Source: an uncultured Prevotella sp.
GTDB lineage: Bacteria > Bacteroidota > Bacteroidia > Bacteroidales > Bacteroidaceae
Length of the DNA stretch: 64,000 nt
NCBI GenBank assembly: GCA_938028745.1
Contig: CALIZL010000036.1
Location: forward strand, 1-64,000
Reading direction: 5' to 3'
The notes under the pieces were generated by a model. It was not told the origin of the DNA. It did no database searches and saw nothing but the letters and a program-made list of their open reading frames with translations. Shown piece after piece: positions 42,191 to 51,370 of this stretch (the stretch's first letter is position 1; each line of letters opens with the position of its first letter). Position numbers and translations under genes: made by a program.

Positions 42191-44086
42191 CTAGAATTTC
42201 TGTTCGTTTTGATAAACCTTTTCGATGTAATTAACGAAGGCCTGATTGCATAGTCGCATGCCTCCTGGGGTGGGGTAGTAGCCCGTAAAGTACCAGTCGC
42301 CCTTGTGTTGGGGTATGGCCTCGTGCAGTCCTTCGATAGATTGGAACACCAACTCGATGGGCGTCTTCACGCCTTGGGGGCGAAGCATCTGCACAATCTT
42401 GCGGTTAATCTCGTCTACCGTAACGGCCTTGTATATTTGTCGCACGCAGTTGTCCATCTCTTCCACGGGCTTTTTCAGCTCACGTCGACAGTTGTCGTAG
42501 GTTTGCTTGATAAGCGCGTGCATATTCTTTTCTTTGAGCAATTCGATGGCGGCTCGGAACACGCAGAACTCTTCCAAGCGCGGCATGTCGATGCCGTAAT
42601 AGTCGGGATAGCGTATCTGTGGTGCGCTACTTACCACGATTATCTTCTTGGGATGCAGCCTGTCGAGAATGCGGAGGATGCTTTTTTGTAGCGTTGTTCC
42701 GCGCACGATGCTGTCGTCGATAATCACCAAGTTGTCTTTTCCTGCGCGAATACTCTCGTAAGTAACGTCGTACACGTGCGAGGCCAAGTCGTTGCGCGAG
42801 TTTCCTTCGGCGATGAAGGTGCGTAGCTTGATGTCTTTCCACGCCACCTTGTCCAGCCTTACGGTGTTGCTAAGTATCTCTTCTAGTTCTTCGGCCGTGG
42901 GTGCATGGTCTAATGCCTGAATCTGAGCCACATGTTGTTGGCGCATGTAGCGTTTAAATCCTGCTACCAAGCCATAGAATGCCACCTCGGCCGTGTTGGG
43001 AATATACGACAGGACGGTGTTCTTCGTGTCGTAGTCGATGGCGCGAAGAATGGGATTTGTTAGCTGTTCGCCCAGTTTCTTGCGCTCCTTATATATGCTG
43101 GCGTCCGATCCGCGACTGAAATAAATCCTTTCGAACGAGCAAGAACTGTCGGCTTTCTGCTCCATGATGCGCTCGATGCGGCAGTCGCCGTCGCGTTTCA
43201 CGATAAGGGCAGTGCCGGGTTCCAGCTCTTTCACGTCGTCGCACTCAATGGCGAAGGTGGTTTGCAGCACAGGTCTTTCGCTAGCTACAACGGCAACTTC
43301 GTCGTTCTTATAGTAGAAAGCGGGCCTAATGCCCCAAGGGTCGCGCATCGAAAACATCTCGCCGCTGCCCGTAACGCCGCATACAACGTAGCCTCCATCA
43401 AAGTGGGGCATGGTGGTTCGCAGCACGTTGGCCACGTTTACGTTGTCTTCGATGTATTGGGTAATGTCGGTGTCGGTCAGTCCTAGTGCTTGTGCCGCCA
43501 CGAAGTTGCGTTCCACTTCGCGGTCTAGTCGGTGGCCCATCAGTTCAAGCATAATGTAGCTGTCGCTGTAAATGCGTGGACATTGCCCTTGACGGGTTAG
43601 GTGTTCGAATATCTCGCCGATGTTGGTCATGTTGAAGTTACCGCACAGACTTAGGTTCTTGGCGCGCCAGTTGTTGCGGCGAAGAAAGGGATGCACATAC
43701 GAAAGACCGCTCTTACCTGTGGTAGAATAGCGCAGGTGTCCCATGTACAGTTCGCCAGCGAAGGGCAATGAGCGTTCGGCGTAGCGTGCATCGGCAAGGT
43801 GTTCGGGCGTTTCTTTGGCGAATCCCTTTTGCACCGTCGAGAATATTTCGGTGATGGCATTGCTGCCTTCGGCACGTTCGCGGAACATGTACTCGTGTCC
43901 GGGAGTGGTTTTCAGCTTAACGCACGACATGCCCGCAGCCTCTTGTCCGCGGTTGTGCTGTTTCTCCATCAGCAGATAAAGCTTGTTAAGCCCATACATC
44001 CACGTGCCGTATTTTTGTTGATAATATTGTAGCGGTTTAAGCAACCTTATCATGGCCACACCGCATTCATGTTTTAATGGTTCCAT
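42191..44086 (-). CDS. purF: Amidophosphoribosyltransferase-type enzyme, long Bacteroidota form
   Basis: 631 residues from MEPLKHECGVAMIRL at 44086; the frame extends to 44149 through a terminator hairpin and was trimmed. The Ntn glutaminase domain exposes Cys8 after removal of a short propeptide. NFNMTNIGEIFEHL and GDCRIERIMEQ lie in the first half, and the PRTase domain carries NLVIIDDSIVRGTTLQKSI. It catalyses PRPP plus glutamine to phosphoribosylamine, the first purine step. At 631 residues it is over 100 longer than E. coli PurF (about 505). Bacteroidota can encode two such proteins, so this could be the paralogue rather than the main PurF. Confidence 0.85.
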   Translation of the reverse strand: MEPLKHECGVAMIRLLKPLQYYQQKYGTWMYGLNKLYLLMEKQHNRGQEAAGMSCVKLKTTPGHEYMFRERAEGSNAITEIFSTVQKGFAKETPEHLADARYAERSLPFAGELYMGHLRYSTTGKSGLSYVHPFLRRNNWRAKNLSLCGNFNMTNIGEIFEHLTRQGQCPRIYSDSYIMLELMGHRLDREVERNFVAAQALGLTDTDITQYIEDNVNVANVLRTTMPHFDGGYVVCGVTGSGEMFSMRDPWGIRPAFYYKNDEVAVVASERPVLQTTFAIECDDVKELEPGTALIVKRDGDCRIERIMEQKADSSCSFERIYFSRGSDASIYKERKKLGEQLTNPILRAIDYDTKNTVLSYIPNTAEVAFYGLVAGFKRYMRQQHVAQIQALDHAPTAEELEEILSNTVRLDKVAWKDIKLRTFIAEGNSRNDLASHVYDVTYESIRAGKDNLVIIDDSIVRGTTLQKSILRILDRLHPKKIIVVSSAPQIRYPDYYGIDMPRLEEFCVFRAAIELLKEKNMHALIKQTYDNCRRELKKPVEEMDNCVRQIYKAVTVDEINRKIVQMLRPQGVKTPIELVFQSIEGLHEAIPQHKGDWYFTGYYPTPGGMRLCNQAFVNYIEKVYQNEQKF

Positions 44087-44120
44087 CAAATCTTGTTCTT
44101 TTTGCCTAAGGTTTAAACAA

Positions 44121-44150
44121 GTTGAGGGATGTTGGCAAACATCCCTCAAC
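44121..44150 (-). terminator. Terminator after the Wza-type gene
   Basis: GTTGAGGGATGTT and AACATCCCTCAAC form a perfect 13-bp stem with a 4-nt loop; the minus strand continues TTGTTTAAACC. It separates the export gene from purF. Confidence 0.75.
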
Positions 44151-44162
44151 GGCTTATTGTTG

Positions 44163-44957
44163 TTATCTTACAAGGTTCACTATCAAAGAGCTGAGCGACA
44201 GCACGCTGCTTATCACCGAGAACCAGATGGTTGTAGAGGTGCTTGTCTTTGAGTTGGCGGCCTTCGCTTTGTTCGGTTCTACATATATAACGTCGTTTTG
44301 TTGCAGATAATAGTAGGGCGAGTTGATGAGGTTGGCGTCGCGCAAGTCAATGCGGTGAGCCTCTTTGCGCCCGTCGGGGTTTTCGCGTAGCAGCATCACG
44401 TTGTCACGACGTCCGTAGATAGACAAGTCGCCTGCCTGCGCCAGTGCCTCAACGATGCTCATCTTTTCGCTGGTAACGGGTATTACGGTGGGTTTGTTCA
44501 CTTCGCCCAGCACCGTTACTTGGTAGCTAGCCATGCGAACCGTCACAATGGGGTTTTCGCTAGCGGCGAGATAGCTCGATATTTTGCTCTTAATAAGGTC
44601 TTGGCATTGGTTCTTGTTCAGTCCTCCCACATGTACTTTACCAATTACGGGGAACTCGATGTCGCCGTTGTTGTCTACCAAGTAGTTTTGCAGATTAGAA
44701 CCTTGTGCCAGCTGGCCTTTCGTGCCAACGCTGTTGCCCACCGTTAAGTTAAACGGCGCGGCTGCGGCGGGGTCGGTTGTAACCACCGTGATAGACAACT
44801 GGTCTTTGGGCATAATTTTGGCTTCGTAAAGGCCCGTAGACTGCTCTAAACTAATGTTATCAACGTTTTGGAAATACACAACATCTTTACTTCCACCACA
44901 ACTCCCTAACAATAAAACGAATGTCAATAAGACAACTGAACTAAGAATTTTATTCAT
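44163..44957 (-). CDS. Polysaccharide export lipoprotein (Wza-type), orphan
   Basis: 264 residues. Lipoprotein signal MNKILSSVVLLTFVLLLGSC. Poly_export domain: EAKIMPKDQLSITVVTTDP (40s), NNGDIEFPVIGKVHVGGLNKNQ near 95, then an SLBB-like repeat VTVLGEVNKPTVIPVTSEKMSIVEALAQAGDL. A single hydrophobic C-terminal helix (TIWFSVISSVLSLSSLIVNLV) probably spans the outer membrane as in Wza. Usually these genes stand in capsule or EPS clusters with a Wzc-like kinase; neither a kinase nor glycosyltransferases are here. It may serve a distant locus. Confidence 0.88.
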   Translation of the reverse strand: MNKILSSVVLLTFVLLLGSCGGSKDVVYFQNVDNISLEQSTGLYEAKIMPKDQLSITVVTTDPAAAAPFNLTVGNSVGTKGQLAQGSNLQNYLVDNNGDIEFPVIGKVHVGGLNKNQCQDLIKSKISSYLAASENPIVTVRMASYQVTVLGEVNKPTVIPVTSEKMSIVEALAQAGDLSIYGRRDNVMLLRENPDGRKEAHRIDLRDANLINSPYYYLQQNDVIYVEPNKAKAANSKTSTSTTIWFSVISSVLSLSSLIVNLVR

Positions 44958-44987
44958 ACCAATAATACAATCAATTTATTATGTTTG

Positions 44988-45018
44988 CAAATTTACGTTG
45001 TTTTTTCTGATTTCGCAA
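44988..45018 (-). promoter_or_regulatory. Promoter of the Wza-type gene
   Basis: Minus-strand TAAATTTG (44988-44995) with TTG at 45016-45018, spacing 20 bp, 30 bp before the ATG. One of the best-formed promoters in the window. From 45019 to 45290 I see nothing else. Confidence 0.65.
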
Positions 45019-45291
45019 GTCTTTAACCTATTATTAACGCCAGTTCGAGGTGTTGTGTTGCGCTTTTCGTCTACCAAGCACTACTTATAGACAAAACGAA
45101 TAGTATTTTAGAGTTATCGAACTGTCGTTTTAATGCTCCTTTTCTTTTAACAAACTGAGGTCGAAGACGTAGGAAACTGGTGTCTACATTGGCTCTCTAT
45201 GCTTGTGTAATATGGTTTTTTATGCAATCGGTTGCCTTAAAAAAATACCACTTTTCGCATGTTTTATAGCATAGTGTTGAAAGTGTTTGCG

Positions 45292-45676
45292 TATCTTTGC
45301 AGCCGAAAAGAGAGAGACAGAGTTAGATAAGGTACAGTATAGCATTGGGTTTTAAAGCCCATTTGCACCCACAATACCATAGGTATTAGATTGGCAATAA
45401 AAAGATTTATTCAAGGATTAGTTACATGGTAAGACGTTGGATATCGGTTGTTCGATAATAGCATACAAGCTTTTCAGTACATATCGGACGCACAACGTCA
45501 CTTCGTCAAGACCGTAGAGAGGGTTAGAGTTAGGCCATTTACATTTGGGAATGGAGAGTTGGGAATAGCTTTCAAGTTTCCGCCTATTACCGCGTGATAC
45601 GGATATTGAACGAAGAAATTTTTTATGTTAGTAGAGAGAACCCGGCTGCATGTGCATGTGGCCGGGCTTTTTTATG
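45292..45676 (+). ncRNA. Candidate 370-nt structured noncoding transcript with own promoter and terminator
   Basis: A perfect -7 box TATCTTTG is at 45292-45299. About 370 nt later a terminator follows: CCCGGC, an inner CATG/CATG loop, GCCGGG, then a T run (45641-45673). No plausible ORF lies between them. Internal pairing is visible: GGGTTTTAAAGCCC near 45347 and GACGTTG near 45433 with CAACGTC near 45495. I compared it from memory with tmRNA, RNase P RNA, SRP RNA and 6S and found no match. It could be a regulatory RNA or the leader of a lost operon. Confidence 0.45.
45641..45673 (+). terminator. Terminator of the candidate noncoding transcript
   Basis: CCCGGC/GCCGGG stem with additional CATG/CATG pairing in the loop, followed by TTTTTT. 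Confidence 0.8.
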
Positions 45677-45731
45677 CGCCTGTTTTTGGGCCGAACGAAA
45701 TACAATTGGTAAAAAAAGAAGGCCGCAGAAG

Positions 45732-45760
45732 TTGTGTAAACGCATTTTTAGTTACCTTTG
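45732..45760 (+). promoter_or_regulatory. Possible promoter for the phosphoesterase gene
   Basis: TTG at 45732 and TACCTTTG at 45753-45760, spacing 18 bp. It leaves a leader of about 210 nt. A second weak box TAACTTTA lies at 45959, closer to the gene. Confidence 0.35.
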
Positions 45761-45977
45761 TATGCAGCTCGCCAAGGTTGCCTACATCATGACATGGCGT
45801 ATGCTTGGGGCATGGATTGCCGCCCTGTGGCTTTAAAACTAAGGCAAGAGGGTTGCTTGTTTACCTGCAATGGGGGTAGCGAACCCTTTAATCGACTTCT
45901 TGAAACAAACATGGTCGCGGCTTGTTGGCTGATGATGCTACGAACCGAAACCGCCAAATAACTTTAATACACAGAGA

Positions 45978-46523
45978 ATGAAGTATTTATTGATTTCAGA
46001 CATACATGGCTGTTTGCCTGCTTTGGAGCGCGCATTGCACTTTTATAAGGAGCAACAGTGCGACATGCTCTGCATCTTGGGCGACATTATTAACTATGGC
46101 CCACGCAATCAGTTGCCGGAAGGACTTAACCCCAAGGGTATTGTGGAGCAACTTAACGCGATGGCCGATGATATTGTGGCCATTCGCGGCAACTGCGATT
46201 CGGAGGTAGACCAGATGCTGCTAAACTTCCCCATCATGGCAGATTACCTGCTAATTGTTGATGGCAACAAGCGATTAATGCTTACCCACGGACATGTTTA
46301 TAATAAGGAGAAACGACCGTTGGGCAAGTGCGATGCCCTATTTTATGGACATACGCACCTTTGGGAACTAACGCGCACATCCCAAGGCGTGGTGTGCAAC
46401 CTTGGTTCGATAACCTTTCCCAAAGGCGGAAACCCGCCAACGTTCGCCACTTACGAGGATGGTGTGATAAGTGTTTATCGAACCGACGGCTCGCTTTTGC
46501 AGACAATGAACCTCAACGAGTAG
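45978..46523 (+). CDS. YfcE-like metallophosphoesterase
   Basis: 181 residues, calcineurin-like fold. All motifs are visible: ISDIHGCLPAL (D-x-H), LGDIINYGPRN (GD), IRGNCDSEVD (GNCD), LTHGHVYN and YGHTHLWEL (GHxH). The size and MKYLLISDIHG start match the YfcE/MJ0936 group, manganese-dependent phosphodiesterases acting on small substrates in vitro. Physiological role is unknown. Cytosolic. Confidence 0.93.
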   Translation: MKYLLISDIHGCLPALERALHFYKEQQCDMLCILGDIINYGPRNQLPEGLNPKGIVEQLNAMADDIVAIRGNCDSEVDQMLLNFPIMADYLLIVDGNKRLMLTHGHVYNKEKRPLGKCDALFYGHTHLWELTRTSQGVVCNLGSITFPKGGNPPTFATYEDGVISVYRTDGSLLQTMNLNE

Positions 46524-46616
46524 GGCCGTGGTTCGTAGTAGGCGGGCGGTAACAGGCAAACAAATGTGTAAGCATACGAGAAGAGTAAACCCAACAGCAA
46601 CAAAAACAAGTGTTTC

Positions 46617-47123
46617 ATGTCGAAAGCAAAGCTGAAAAAGCATCTATTGGCATTGTCCAAGGAAGAGATTATAAGCGTTGTGCTAGATTTGTATGATGCA
46701 CGTACTGAGGCGAAAGCGTATTTTGAGTTTTATCTTACGCCGGATTGCACTGCCGAATTAGAGAAACTTAGGATGCGTATTGTACACGAATTTTTTCCTG
46801 TTCGTGGCTTATCAGAGAATCCTTCGTTTGCTAAATGCAAAAAGATTGTTACAGATTTCGCCAAAATGCAGGCCTCTCCCGACTGTGTGGCCGACCTTAT
46901 GCTGACTGTGACTGAGCAGGGAAACAACTGGGCAATGACGTACGGCTATTGCGAAGGGGCATATGAAACGGCTTTGGCAAATAGTTTTGCAAGGGCAATG
47001 GACTTTATTTTCCGCAATGGCTTGCTGCTGTATTTCTACGAACGGATAGAAAGGATGCTCGCTAGTGCCGCAAACGGGTGGGGAGGCGACTGCTTGCGCG
47101 AAATCTATAGGCAATATAGATAG
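46617..47123 (+). CDS. DUF6155-type hypothetical protein
   Basis: 168 residues, helical and charged, no signal peptide. The N-terminus MSKAKLKKHLLALSKEEIISVVLDLYDA then EAKAYFEFYLTPD resembles the family I know as DUF6155, small cytosolic proteins without a known role. The C-terminal half (FARAMDFIFRNGLLLYFYERIERMLASA) is also helical. It begins 93 bp after the phosphoesterase gene and may be cotranscribed. Confidence 0.7.
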   Translation: MSKAKLKKHLLALSKEEIISVVLDLYDARTEAKAYFEFYLTPDCTAELEKLRMRIVHEFFPVRGLSENPSFAKCKKIVTDFAKMQASPDCVADLMLTVTEQGNNWAMTYGYCEGAYETALANSFARAMDFIFRNGLLLYFYERIERMLASAANGWGGDCLREIYRQYR

Positions 47124-47164
47124 CGTGTTTTCAGTTGACAAGTAGACAAGTGGACGGGTTAGCA

Positions 47165-47400
47165 GGAAGATAGGTAACTTTCATCATTAGGAGTTAAGGA
47201 GTTATGGAGTTAAGGAATTAAGCCAAATGCCTTGTTGGCGTTAGCCATTTTTTCACCTTTTCATCTTTAGGAGTTAAGGAGTTAAGCCAAATGCCTTGTT
47301 GGCGCAGCCATCTTTTCACCTTTTCACCTTTTCACCCTTTCACCTTTAAAAGGCGTAGCCATTTTTTCACCTTTTCACCCTTTCACTTTTTCACCTTTAA
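47165..47400 (+). repeat. Composite repeats with conserved linker
   Basis: GGAGTTAAGGAGTTATGGAG units, two linkers (AAGCCAAATGCCTTGTTGGC at 47219 and 47287) and TTTTCACCTTTTCACC units. Same architecture as 15205-15505. The upstream frame of the methyltransferase gene through this region is not coding. Confidence 0.75.
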
Positions 47401-47413
47401 AAAACTCCTTTTC

Positions 47414-48217
47414 ATGTCGATAGAACGAATTACATCGCTCACTCACCCAGGCGTTGAAGTGTTTAGCGCACTAACCGAAACGCAATTGCGCAATAGACTT
47501 CAACCTGATAAGGGTGTGTTCATTGCCGAAAGTCCTAAGGTTATACGTGTGGCACTTGATGCAGGTTACGAACCACTGTCGATGCTGTGCGAAGAACGAC
47601 ATATTGTAGGCGATGCCGCAGACATCATATTGCGCTGTGGCGACATACCTGTATACACGGGCGAACGCACGTTGTTGGCCCAACTAACTGGTTATACGCT
47701 AACGCGCGGCGTGTTGTGTGCCATGCGCCGAAAGCCAACGCGCAGTGTGGCCGAAGTGTGCGCTGATGCCACGCGTGTATGCGTGATCGACGGCGTTACC
47801 GACACAACCAACATCGGGGCCATATTCCGTTCGGCTGCGGCATTGGGTATTAATGCCGTTGTTTTGGCTAAGAACGCGTGCGACCCGCTTAATCGCCGTG
47901 CCGTGCGCGTGTCTATGGGTTCGGTGTTTCTTGTGCCCTGGACGTGGTCTGAACAACCTTTGGCCGAACTTTCTGCCTTAGGATTCCGTACGGCAGCAAT
48001 GGCTTTAACTCATAATTCCATTTCGTTAGACGATGCCAAGCTGAAAGCCGAGCCGCGTTTGGCCATTGTTATGGGTACGGAAGGCGACGGATTGCCACGC
48101 AGCGTGATTGCGCAAGCCGATTATGTGGTGCGTATCCCTATGGCGCATGGCGTCGACTCGCTCAACGTTGCAGCAGCATCGGCCGTGGCCTTTTGGGAAT
48201 TGCGGGTTGACAAGTAA
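47414..48217 (+). CDS. SpoU/TrmH-family RNA 2'-O-methyltransferase
   Basis: 267 residues from MSIERITSLTHPGVEVFSAL at 47414; codons upstream are translated repeats. An N-terminal substrate-binding part (LQPDKGVFIAESPKVIRVAL) is followed by the SPOUT knot: VIDGVTDTTNIGAIFRSAAALGINAVVLAKN, RVSMGSVFLVPW and AIVMGTEGDGLPRSVIAQADYVVRIPM, ending SLNVAAASAVAFWEL. Methylates ribose 2'-OH of tRNA or rRNA; target not predictable. Cytosolic. Confidence 0.9.
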   Translation: MSIERITSLTHPGVEVFSALTETQLRNRLQPDKGVFIAESPKVIRVALDAGYEPLSMLCEERHIVGDAADIILRCGDIPVYTGERTLLAQLTGYTLTRGVLCAMRRKPTRSVAEVCADATRVCVIDGVTDTTNIGAIFRSAAALGINAVVLAKNACDPLNRRAVRVSMGSVFLVPWTWSEQPLAELSALGFRTAAMALTHNSISLDDAKLKAEPRLAIVMGTEGDGLPRSVIAQADYVVRIPMAHGVDSLNVAAASAVAFWELRVDK

Positions 48218-48253
48218 GCAACTTGAATCAAGTAAACAAATAGACGAAAAAAC

Positions 48254-48314
48254 AGTTGACGAATTAACAGGGCAGCAAATAAACAAAAGGCTGCGCCCTG
48301 TTAATTCGTCAACT
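48254..48314. terminator. Long perfect hairpin between convergent genes
   Basis: The 20-bp arms AGTTGACGAATTAACAGGGC and its exact complement enclose a 21-nt loop that also starts and ends with GCAGC/GCTGC-like pairing. There is no strong T run, so a terminator role is inferred from position. Confidence 0.5.
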
Positions 48315-48337
48315 AGTTGTGTAAAAGCGTATTTTTT

Positions 48338-50668
48338 CTATTCAATCGTCACTTCATCCACGAACAACCAGCCTGGTTTGCCCGTGTGGGGATGCCATGC
48401 AGGCATGCTCTTTTCGGATAGCATCTTGATGCGCACATAGCGAGCTTCCTTCGCCATAGGCAAAAGCACGTTTTCGGTGTCGATATAGTCGGGCTTGTTT
48501 GCAGGCATCGGGTCGGCCGGTAGGTCGTAAATGTCCTCGAAGTTCTTGCCGTCTGTACTCACCCAAACGTATAGTCCGCGGTGAGGCATAATCCATTGCG
48601 CCGGACTAATCAACGTACGAACACTGATAAGGCGAATGGGTTTCACCTCGCCAAGGTTCAGTGTGAGGTCTAAATCCTTGCCAACGTAGCCCACCCAGCG
48701 ACCAGAATTGAAGATAACACTACCTTGTAGGCCATTAGTAAGTTCGCGTGGCGATAGGCCAGGGTACTTGGCATCTGGCTCAACGTTGTATTTTACCTCG
48801 GCCATCGTGGCCTTACTGATGAGCAAATCTTCCGAGTTCTCGTTGCTCGTGAAGGTGGGATAAACGGCGATGGCGCGCAACTTGCACGACTTTTGCACGG
48901 CAATTGGCTGCGTATAGCGAAGCGATTTGGCCGTGGGTACCGTTCCGTCGAGGGTGTAATAGATGGTTGCGCCCTTGCGTGCGGTGAGTGTTGCGATAAG
49001 GCTACCAGGCTTTTGGGCCGGTGTCACCGCGATATTAACGTTGAAAAGATGTCGGCCGTAGCGGTATTTGTTCAAGTTATAGATGTTCAGCAGTTGCGGC
49101 ATGCGGTTGGCAAAGTCGTCGAAGTTCTTCTTTTCGGGCTTTGTCCATTGCACCTCGCTTGCAGCGGCCAGTCGTGGCAGTGCCATATACTGCACGTGGG
49201 GGAAGTTATCCATGTGCTCGGTCCAGAGGTTTGCCTGCACGCCGATGATGTGTTTGGCCTCTTCGGTAGTGAGTTTGGGCGACACGGGGTTGAAATCGTA
49301 GGTTCTTTCGATGGGTATGAAACCGTTGAAAGCTAGCGGTTCGTGTTCGCGAGCGTTGGTTTGGTAATAGTCTAGATAGAGATGCGACACAGGGCACATA
49401 ATGGCATCGTGGCCCAAGCGTGCAGCCTCGATGCCGCCTTCCATGCCGCGCCACGACAGCACCGTGGCATTGGGAGCTATTCCGCCTTCCAAAATCTCGT
49501 CCCAGCCACCAACCTTGCGACCGCGAGCGGTGATAAAGTTGGCAATGTCGCTCATAAAGTAACTTTGCAAACGCTCTTCGGCCGTGTGCTTGCCGTCGGC
49601 TGCCAAGTCTTTCTCCTTGATGAGTGCCTGGCAACGCGGACATTTGGCCCAGCTAACCTTCGGACATTCGTCGCCGCCGATGTACACATACTCGGCAGGG
49701 AAGATGTTCATCACCTCCGAAAGCACGTCTTTGGCAAACTGCAAAGTGCGTTCGTTGCCTGCGCACAGCACCTCTTCGGCAATGCCCCACGTGGTGCGAA
49801 CCTTGTAAGGGCCGCCAGTACAGCCCAATTCCGGGTAAGCTGCCAGTGCTGCAACCATGTGTCCGGGCATGTCTATTTCGGGAATAACCATGATATGGCG
49901 GTCGGCTGCGTACTTAACAATGGCTTTTGCCTGTTCTTGGGTATAGAAACCGCCGTGCGGTTTGCCGTCGAACTTGCTTGCATCGTGGCCAACCATCGTT
50001 TCGGGACGCATAGACGAAACCTCGGTTAGTCGGGGATACTTCTTTATTTCGATGCGCCAACCTTGGTCGTCGGTAAGGTGCATGTGAAAGCGGTTGATGT
50101 TGTGCAGGGCCAATATGTCGATAAACGTCTTCACGTCTTCGAACGAGAAGAAGTGGCGAGCCACGTCGAGCATCGCGCCGCGATAGCCAAAGCGGGGTTG
50201 GTCGGCAATGGTTACGCTTGGGAAACTAAGCCTTTGCGCTCCCATTTGCGGTATAGCCTTGCGCAAAGTCTGTATGCCGTAGAACGTTCCTGCGGCCGAT
50301 GCACCGTTGATGGTAATACGGTCTTTGGTTACTTCTAGGCGATAGGCCTCCTTGTTGTTGTTTTTCAGTGTGGCCGAAAGCACAATGAGGTTGCGCCCTT
50401 GTGCTGCGGTGGTTAGGGCAGGGCGCACTTTGGTGGCAGCAAAGAGATATTGCGCCAGCAGTTCGGCATCCTTTTGCAGGGCTGCATTGCCTTTGGGGTA
50501 GGCGATACGCGTCTGGGCGTTGAGCGAAAAGGCACCAGCCGATGTGTTGGTTATTTCTTGTGGAAGTGGCACAACGCGATAGTTGGCCTTTGTTGTTGGG
50601 GTTTGCGCCTGGGCAACGGTGGCTGTAAGCAGACCTAATGCGCCGAGGATAAATTGTTTAAAGTACAT
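48338..50668 (-). CDS. GH20 beta-N-acetylhexosaminidase
   Basis: 776 residues with signal peptide MYFKQFILGALGLLTATVAQA. GH20b N-terminal domain (YRVVPLPQEITNTSAGAFSL), then the TIM barrel: FGYRGAMLDVARHFFS, HMHLTDDQGWRIEIKKYP, MVIPEIDMPGHMVAALA and YVYIGGDECPKVSW, the last with the catalytic Asp-Glu pair. A chitobiase C-terminal-type domain (ATIYYTLDGTVPTAKS) and a discoidin/F5-8C-like domain (ISVRTLISPAQWIMPHRGLYVWVSTDGKNFEDIY) end the protein. Removes terminal GlcNAc or GalNAc from glycans, acting in the periplasm or at the surface. Confidence 0.95.
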   Translation of the reverse strand: MYFKQFILGALGLLTATVAQAQTPTTKANYRVVPLPQEITNTSAGAFSLNAQTRIAYPKGNAALQKDAELLAQYLFAATKVRPALTTAAQGRNLIVLSATLKNNNKEAYRLEVTKDRITINGASAAGTFYGIQTLRKAIPQMGAQRLSFPSVTIADQPRFGYRGAMLDVARHFFSFEDVKTFIDILALHNINRFHMHLTDDQGWRIEIKKYPRLTEVSSMRPETMVGHDASKFDGKPHGGFYTQEQAKAIVKYAADRHIMVIPEIDMPGHMVAALAAYPELGCTGGPYKVRTTWGIAEEVLCAGNERTLQFAKDVLSEVMNIFPAEYVYIGGDECPKVSWAKCPRCQALIKEKDLAADGKHTAEERLQSYFMSDIANFITARGRKVGGWDEILEGGIAPNATVLSWRGMEGGIEAARLGHDAIMCPVSHLYLDYYQTNAREHEPLAFNGFIPIERTYDFNPVSPKLTTEEAKHIIGVQANLWTEHMDNFPHVQYMALPRLAAASEVQWTKPEKKNFDDFANRMPQLLNIYNLNKYRYGRHLFNVNIAVTPAQKPGSLIATLTARKGATIYYTLDGTVPTAKSLRYTQPIAVQKSCKLRAIAVYPTFTSNENSEDLLISKATMAEVKYNVEPDAKYPGLSPRELTNGLQGSVIFNSGRWVGYVGKDLDLTLNLGEVKPIRLISVRTLISPAQWIMPHRGLYVWVSTDGKNFEDIYDLPADPMPANKPDYIDTENVLLPMAKEARYVRIKMLSEKSMPAWHPHTGKPGWLFVDEVTIE

Positions 50669-50799
50669 TTTTCTTATTATATTAACAGGTTTGTTTATCG
50701 TTTTATGGGTGTGTGCGATGGTTGTTGTGGCTGCCAGCTGTGGGCTGAATGCGCTTTAATGGGGGGCAAGGCGGGCTGTTGGAGGGGGTGGGGGGAGTG

Positions 50800-51279
50800 T
50801 CAGTACGTTTTAAGGATACGTTCGTTCATCTCGCGTTCTTTCTTCGAAGGCCGCCTTGTGCGCTTGTCGAACATCCTAAAAAAGTCGAACCCAAATCCGC
50901 CTGGCGCCATACTTGCCCCTATTCTCGCACTTTGTCTAGCGGCCTCTTGCACGTCGAACCCCGGCTTTGGTGCCTTTCCGTATATCACCACCTCGTTAAG
51001 CATGGTGGGAAGTAGCAGCACCGTGTCGGTTAATTCCTCCTTATTCATCTTTCGGCGCATATATCCATAAGACACAAACGTGAGCGATTTGAACGTGGCA
51101 GGCAAGATGCACGTTCCCGTATAGTCGGTTTCGGTGGTGGCATTGGTGTTGGTTTTCACTTGCACCCCCTTCAAGGGGCGGTGTGTTTCCATGTCGGCCA
51201 CCACGCATCGGGTTTGTGCCCAGGCAGTGTTCGCCCATGTTATGGCCATCCAACATAATGCAGTTGCACATCTTTTCAT
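50800..51279 (-). CDS. Secreted carboxypeptidase-regulatory-like small protein
   Basis: 159 residues. Signal peptide MKRCATALCWMAITWANTAWA. The mature part starts QTRCVVADMETHRPLKGVQVKT, then TETDYTGTCILP and LTFVSYGYMRRKMN, a CarbopepD_reg-like beta sandwich as seen at the N-terminus of SusC proteins. LPTMLNEVVIYGKAPKPGFD resembles the region leading to a TonB box, and the tail is basic and helical. It is a free-standing version without a barrel. Function unknown. Confidence 0.75.
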   Translation of the reverse strand: MKRCATALCWMAITWANTAWAQTRCVVADMETHRPLKGVQVKTNTNATTETDYTGTCILPATFKSLTFVSYGYMRRKMNKEELTDTVLLLPTMLNEVVIYGKAPKPGFDVQEAARQSARIGASMAPGGFGFDFFRMFDKRTRRPSKKEREMNERILKTY

Positions 51280-51338
51280 CTCTCAACATTGTTTCTTCCG
51301 AATGCTTTTTGATGCACCGAATAGCTGTTTTTGAACCA

Positions 51339-51370
51339 CAAAGATAGCAAATTGTTATTTATTTAACAAA
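51339..51370 (-). promoter_or_regulatory. Consensus promoter for the carboxypeptidase-regulatory-like gene
   Basis: Minus-strand TTTG (51367-51370), 20-bp spacer, TATCTTTG (51339-51346): a full match to the Bacteroidota consensus. The leader is about 55 nt. The remainder of 51371-51590 holds nothing recognisable. Confidence 0.75.
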
